This document shows positions 28,959 through 30,686 of a stretch of DNA of 30,686 nt, in pieces (the first letter of the stretch is position 1; every line of letters begins with the position of its first letter). The notes under the pieces are model-generated. The model made no database searches. It was not told the origin of the DNA and saw nothing but the letters and a program-made list of their open reading frames with translations. This DNA is from 2-01-FULL-39-33 sp964361645. GTDB lineage: Bacteria; Patescibacteriota; Patescibacteriia; 2-01-FULL-39-33. Location: contig CAYIBK010000011.1 in NCBI GenBank assembly GCA_964361645.1, positions 1 to 30,686 of the forward strand. The letters are read 5' to 3'. Both the position numbers and the translations under genes were made by a program.

Positions 28959-28983
28959 AAGCTCTCAATCGGGAGCTTTTTTT
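28959..28983 (+). terminator. Terminator of the miniprotein operon
   Basis: AAGCTCTC (28959-28966) pairs with GGGAGCTT (28971-28978, one G-U) around AATC, followed by seven Ts. Confidence 0.88.
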
Positions 28984-29089
28984 CTTGTCAAAATTAAGCT
29001 ATAATTAAATTAATGAGTAGTGGGTCTATTGCTGAATATTTATTTATTAAAATTTCCAAATTTAGACTAAATTTCCCAAAATTTTTTTC

Positions 29090-29109
29090 GGCTTACCATT
29101 TGGTAGGCC
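29090..29109 (+). promoter_or_regulatory. Leader hairpin before the flippase gene
   Basis: GGCTTACC (29090-29097) pairs with GGTAGGCC (29102-29109, one G-U) around ATTT, 33 bases before the GTG start. A TATAAT at 29000-29005 lies upstream without a clear -35. No Shine-Dalgarno sequence is visible after the hairpin. Confidence 0.45.
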
Positions 29110-29142
29110 TCAAAAATTGTTTGAAAAATTTATCTCAAAATT

Positions 29143-30615
29143 GTGAAAATTTATAATCAAAAAACTATTCAGCAAAAGACCCATAAAAAATTAGCTAAAA
29201 ATACTTTCTTTTTTACCATCTCTTTGGCTGTCCAAAAGGCCATCTCTTTTTTGTATTTCATTTTAATCGCTAGGGCTATCAGCGTGGAGGATTTGGGCAA
29301 ATATTCATTTGCTCTTAGTTTTGCCACTATCTTTACTATGTTCTTGGATTTTGGCACCACCCAGATACTAGTGCGGGAAAGCGCTAGAAATAAAGCAGAT
29401 TCCCAAAAATATCTTTCCCATGTCCTGGGTTTTAAATTAATAGTTTCCCTTTTTGTTTATTTTTTGATAGTTTTAATGGTTAATTTAATGGGTTATCCGG
29501 AGATCACCAAAAGATTGGTTTATGTCACTGGGCTGGTTATAATTTTGGATTCATTTAGCATTGCTTTCTATTCCATTTTGCGCGGTCTGCAGAATTTGAT
29601 TTATGAAAGTTATGGCGTCATCATCAATCAGATCATTCTGCTTGTTTTGGGTTTTGTGGTTTTGAAATTACATCTAGGCTTGGTAGTTTTAATAAGTGTT
29701 TATTTGGCTGGCACTTTGTTTAACTTATTTTATTCCTCGCTTTTTTTAAGCCTTAAATATAAAGTTTTTCCCAAGCCGAATTTTTCCAAAAGCCTGATTT
29801 GGAAAATTTTAAAACTATCCCTGCCTTTTGCCATCGCTGGTGTTTTTATCCGCCTTTATTCCTACATGGATGTAATATTATTATCCAAATTAACCAATGA
29901 TGAGGCAGTAGGCATTTACAGCGTGGCTTATAAAGTCACTTTTGCTCTCCAATTTATCGGAGTGGCTTTCTCGGCGGCGATTTATCCGGCTTTTTGCAAA
30001 TACTTTGTTTCTTCCAAAGAGATGCTGGCCAAAAGTTTCACTAAATCAATTTATTATCTCTTGATTATATCCGCGCCCCTGTCGGTGGGCATCATCACTA
30101 TTGCCGATAAGGTTATTGGTCCAGTTTTTGGCGCTGGCTATACGGCTTCAATTTTGCCTCTGCAAATATTAATGGTGGCGCTGGTAATTATCTTTTTGTC
30201 TTTTCCGGTCGGCGCCATGCTTAACGCTTCCAACAAACAAACTGCCAATACTGTAATTTTAGGATTTATATCTGTTTTTAACATAATTTCCAATCTAATC
30301 TTAATTCCTATATTCAGTTATAACGGAGCGGCCCTTTCCGCCCTCTTAAGTTATGTCTTATTATTTTCTATTGGTTTGTTCTTGGTTGGCAGGATAATTG
30401 ATTATGATAAAAAATATTTGTTAATATCAACCAGTAAAATAATCATCAGTTGTCTGGTTATGGGATTAGTGGTTATGGGCTTAAAAAATAATTTACACTT
30501 CATTTTTGTTATCCCCCTTGGCGCTCTGGCTTATTTTATAGTTTTGTATTTAGTAAAGGGATTTTCTAAAAATGACATTTTTCAGCTTAGGGATTTATTG
30601 TTAAAAAAATCCTGA
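29143..30615 (+). CDS. Wzx-type polysaccharide flippase (MOP/MATE superfamily)
   Basis: 490 aa with about 12-14 membrane helices spread over the whole length. The N-terminal K-N-T-F-F-F-T, A-R-A-I-S-V-E-D-L-G-K-Y-S-F-A and the region D-F-G-T-T-Q-I-L-V-R-E are typical of the RfbX/Wzx and MurJ-like oligosaccharide-lipid flippases, which move undecaprenyl-linked sugars across the cell membrane. A GTG start at 29143 precedes K-I-Y-N-Q-K. It stands alone here; glycosyltransferase partners may lie beyond the window. Substrate cannot be told from sequence. Confidence 0.9.
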   Translation: MKIYNQKTIQQKTHKKLAKNTFFFTISLAVQKAISFLYFILIARAISVEDLGKYSFALSFATIFTMFLDFGTTQILVRESARNKADSQKYLSHVLGFKLIVSLFVYFLIVLMVNLMGYPEITKRLVYVTGLVIILDSFSIAFYSILRGLQNLIYESYGVIINQIILLVLGFVVLKLHLGLVVLISVYLAGTLFNLFYSSLFLSLKYKVFPKPNFSKSLIWKILKLSLPFAIAGVFIRLYSYMDVILLSKLTNDEAVGIYSVAYKVTFALQFIGVAFSAAIYPAFCKYFVSSKEMLAKSFTKSIYYLLIISAPLSVGIITIADKVIGPVFGAGYTASILPLQILMVALVIIFLSFPVGAMLNASNKQTANTVILGFISVFNIISNLILIPIFSYNGAALSALLSYVLLFSIGLFLVGRIIDYDKKYLLISTSKIIISCLVMGLVVMGLKNNLHFIFVIPLGALAYFIVLYLVKGFSKNDIFQLRDLLLKKS

Positions 30616-30640
30616 TATGACGAAGATTTGATTTATTATT

Positions 30641-30686
30641 GTCATTGCAAACTACTCCATTGTCATTGCGAGGCACGAAGCAATCT
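30641..30686. repeat. Family A repeat running off the window
   Basis: GTCATTGC at 30641, then GTCATTGCGAGGCACGAAGC from 30662 to the last base. It lies 25 bases after the flippase stop, again at a gene end. Confidence 0.75.

Noticed and set aside
1..30686. tRNA or rRNA genes
   Set aside because: Scanned by eye for T-loop (GTTCGA-type) and CCA-end patterns with matching acceptor stems; none found. A tRNAscan run would be decisive.

Overview
The window looks like a chromosomal segment of an AT-rich bacterium with a reduced gene set, most probably a member of the Candidate Phyla Radiation (Patescibacteria, Parcubacteria-like). The grounds are compact co-directional genes, short informational proteins (an alanyl-tRNA synthetase of 615 aa, an RNA polymerase alpha subunit of 279 aa without its C-terminal domain), a C-terminally zinc-ribboned VirD4-like ATPase, and many small hypothetical membrane proteins. 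TGA serves as an ordinary stop at several gene ends (for example 13340, 28944 and 30615), so the UGA-glycine code of some CPR lineages does not apply. The taxonomic placement is inference from style; no rRNA gene is present to prove it.

Layout. 2-1942: the end of a RicT/PSP1 gene and gap. 2049-3264: two minus-strand genes that look like diverged tandem paralogues with acidic tails. 3546-6298: secD (carrying an inserted parvulin-like domain) and secF. 6364-8050: a divergent pair, a small basic protein and a sigma region 4 / HARE-HTH regulator, with near-consensus promoters facing away from each other. 8185-12156: a membrane protein, a two-helix miniprotein, a VirD4-like ATPase and a CDP-archaeol-synthase-like lipid enzyme. 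12456-14427: a diacylglycerol-kinase-like protein and mnmA. 14672-16044: two small genes, one with a zinc ribbon, and plsC, bounded by a promoter and a terminator. 16216-18063: alaS.

18618-23193 is the most remarkable block. It has its own promoter, four tightly packed genes and its own terminator. The genes encode a 781-aa multi-pass membrane protein with an E2-like (PRTRC protein B / Prok-E2_D-like) C-terminal domain, a JAB/JAMM metallopeptidase, a ThiF/E1-like adenylating enzyme, and a ubiquitin-like beta-grasp protein ending in G-R-K-G. Together they read as a complete but stripped-down ubiquitin-like conjugation cassette, related to PRTRC systems but lacking the ParB-like and other members in this window, and fixed to the membrane by the E2-like component.

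23361-27877 is the infA-rpmJ-rpsM-rpsK-rpsD-rpoA-rplQ-rplM-rpsI operon, with two strong promoters and a terminator. 28065-28983 is an operon of four miniproteins (53-64 aa), most with two predicted membrane helices. 29143-30615 is a Wzx/MATE-type flippase.

Intergenic DNA is rich in structure. Two families of dispersed palindromic repeats (ends GTCATTGCGAG and GTCATCCCGA) sit just downstream of gene ends; one cluster is a tandem array of 102-bp units that broke the assembly (100 Ns at 18243-18342). Several spacers before start codons consist of short AT-rich phrases repeated with variation. No tRNA, rRNA, CRISPR array, insertion-sequence transposase or replication origin was recognised.
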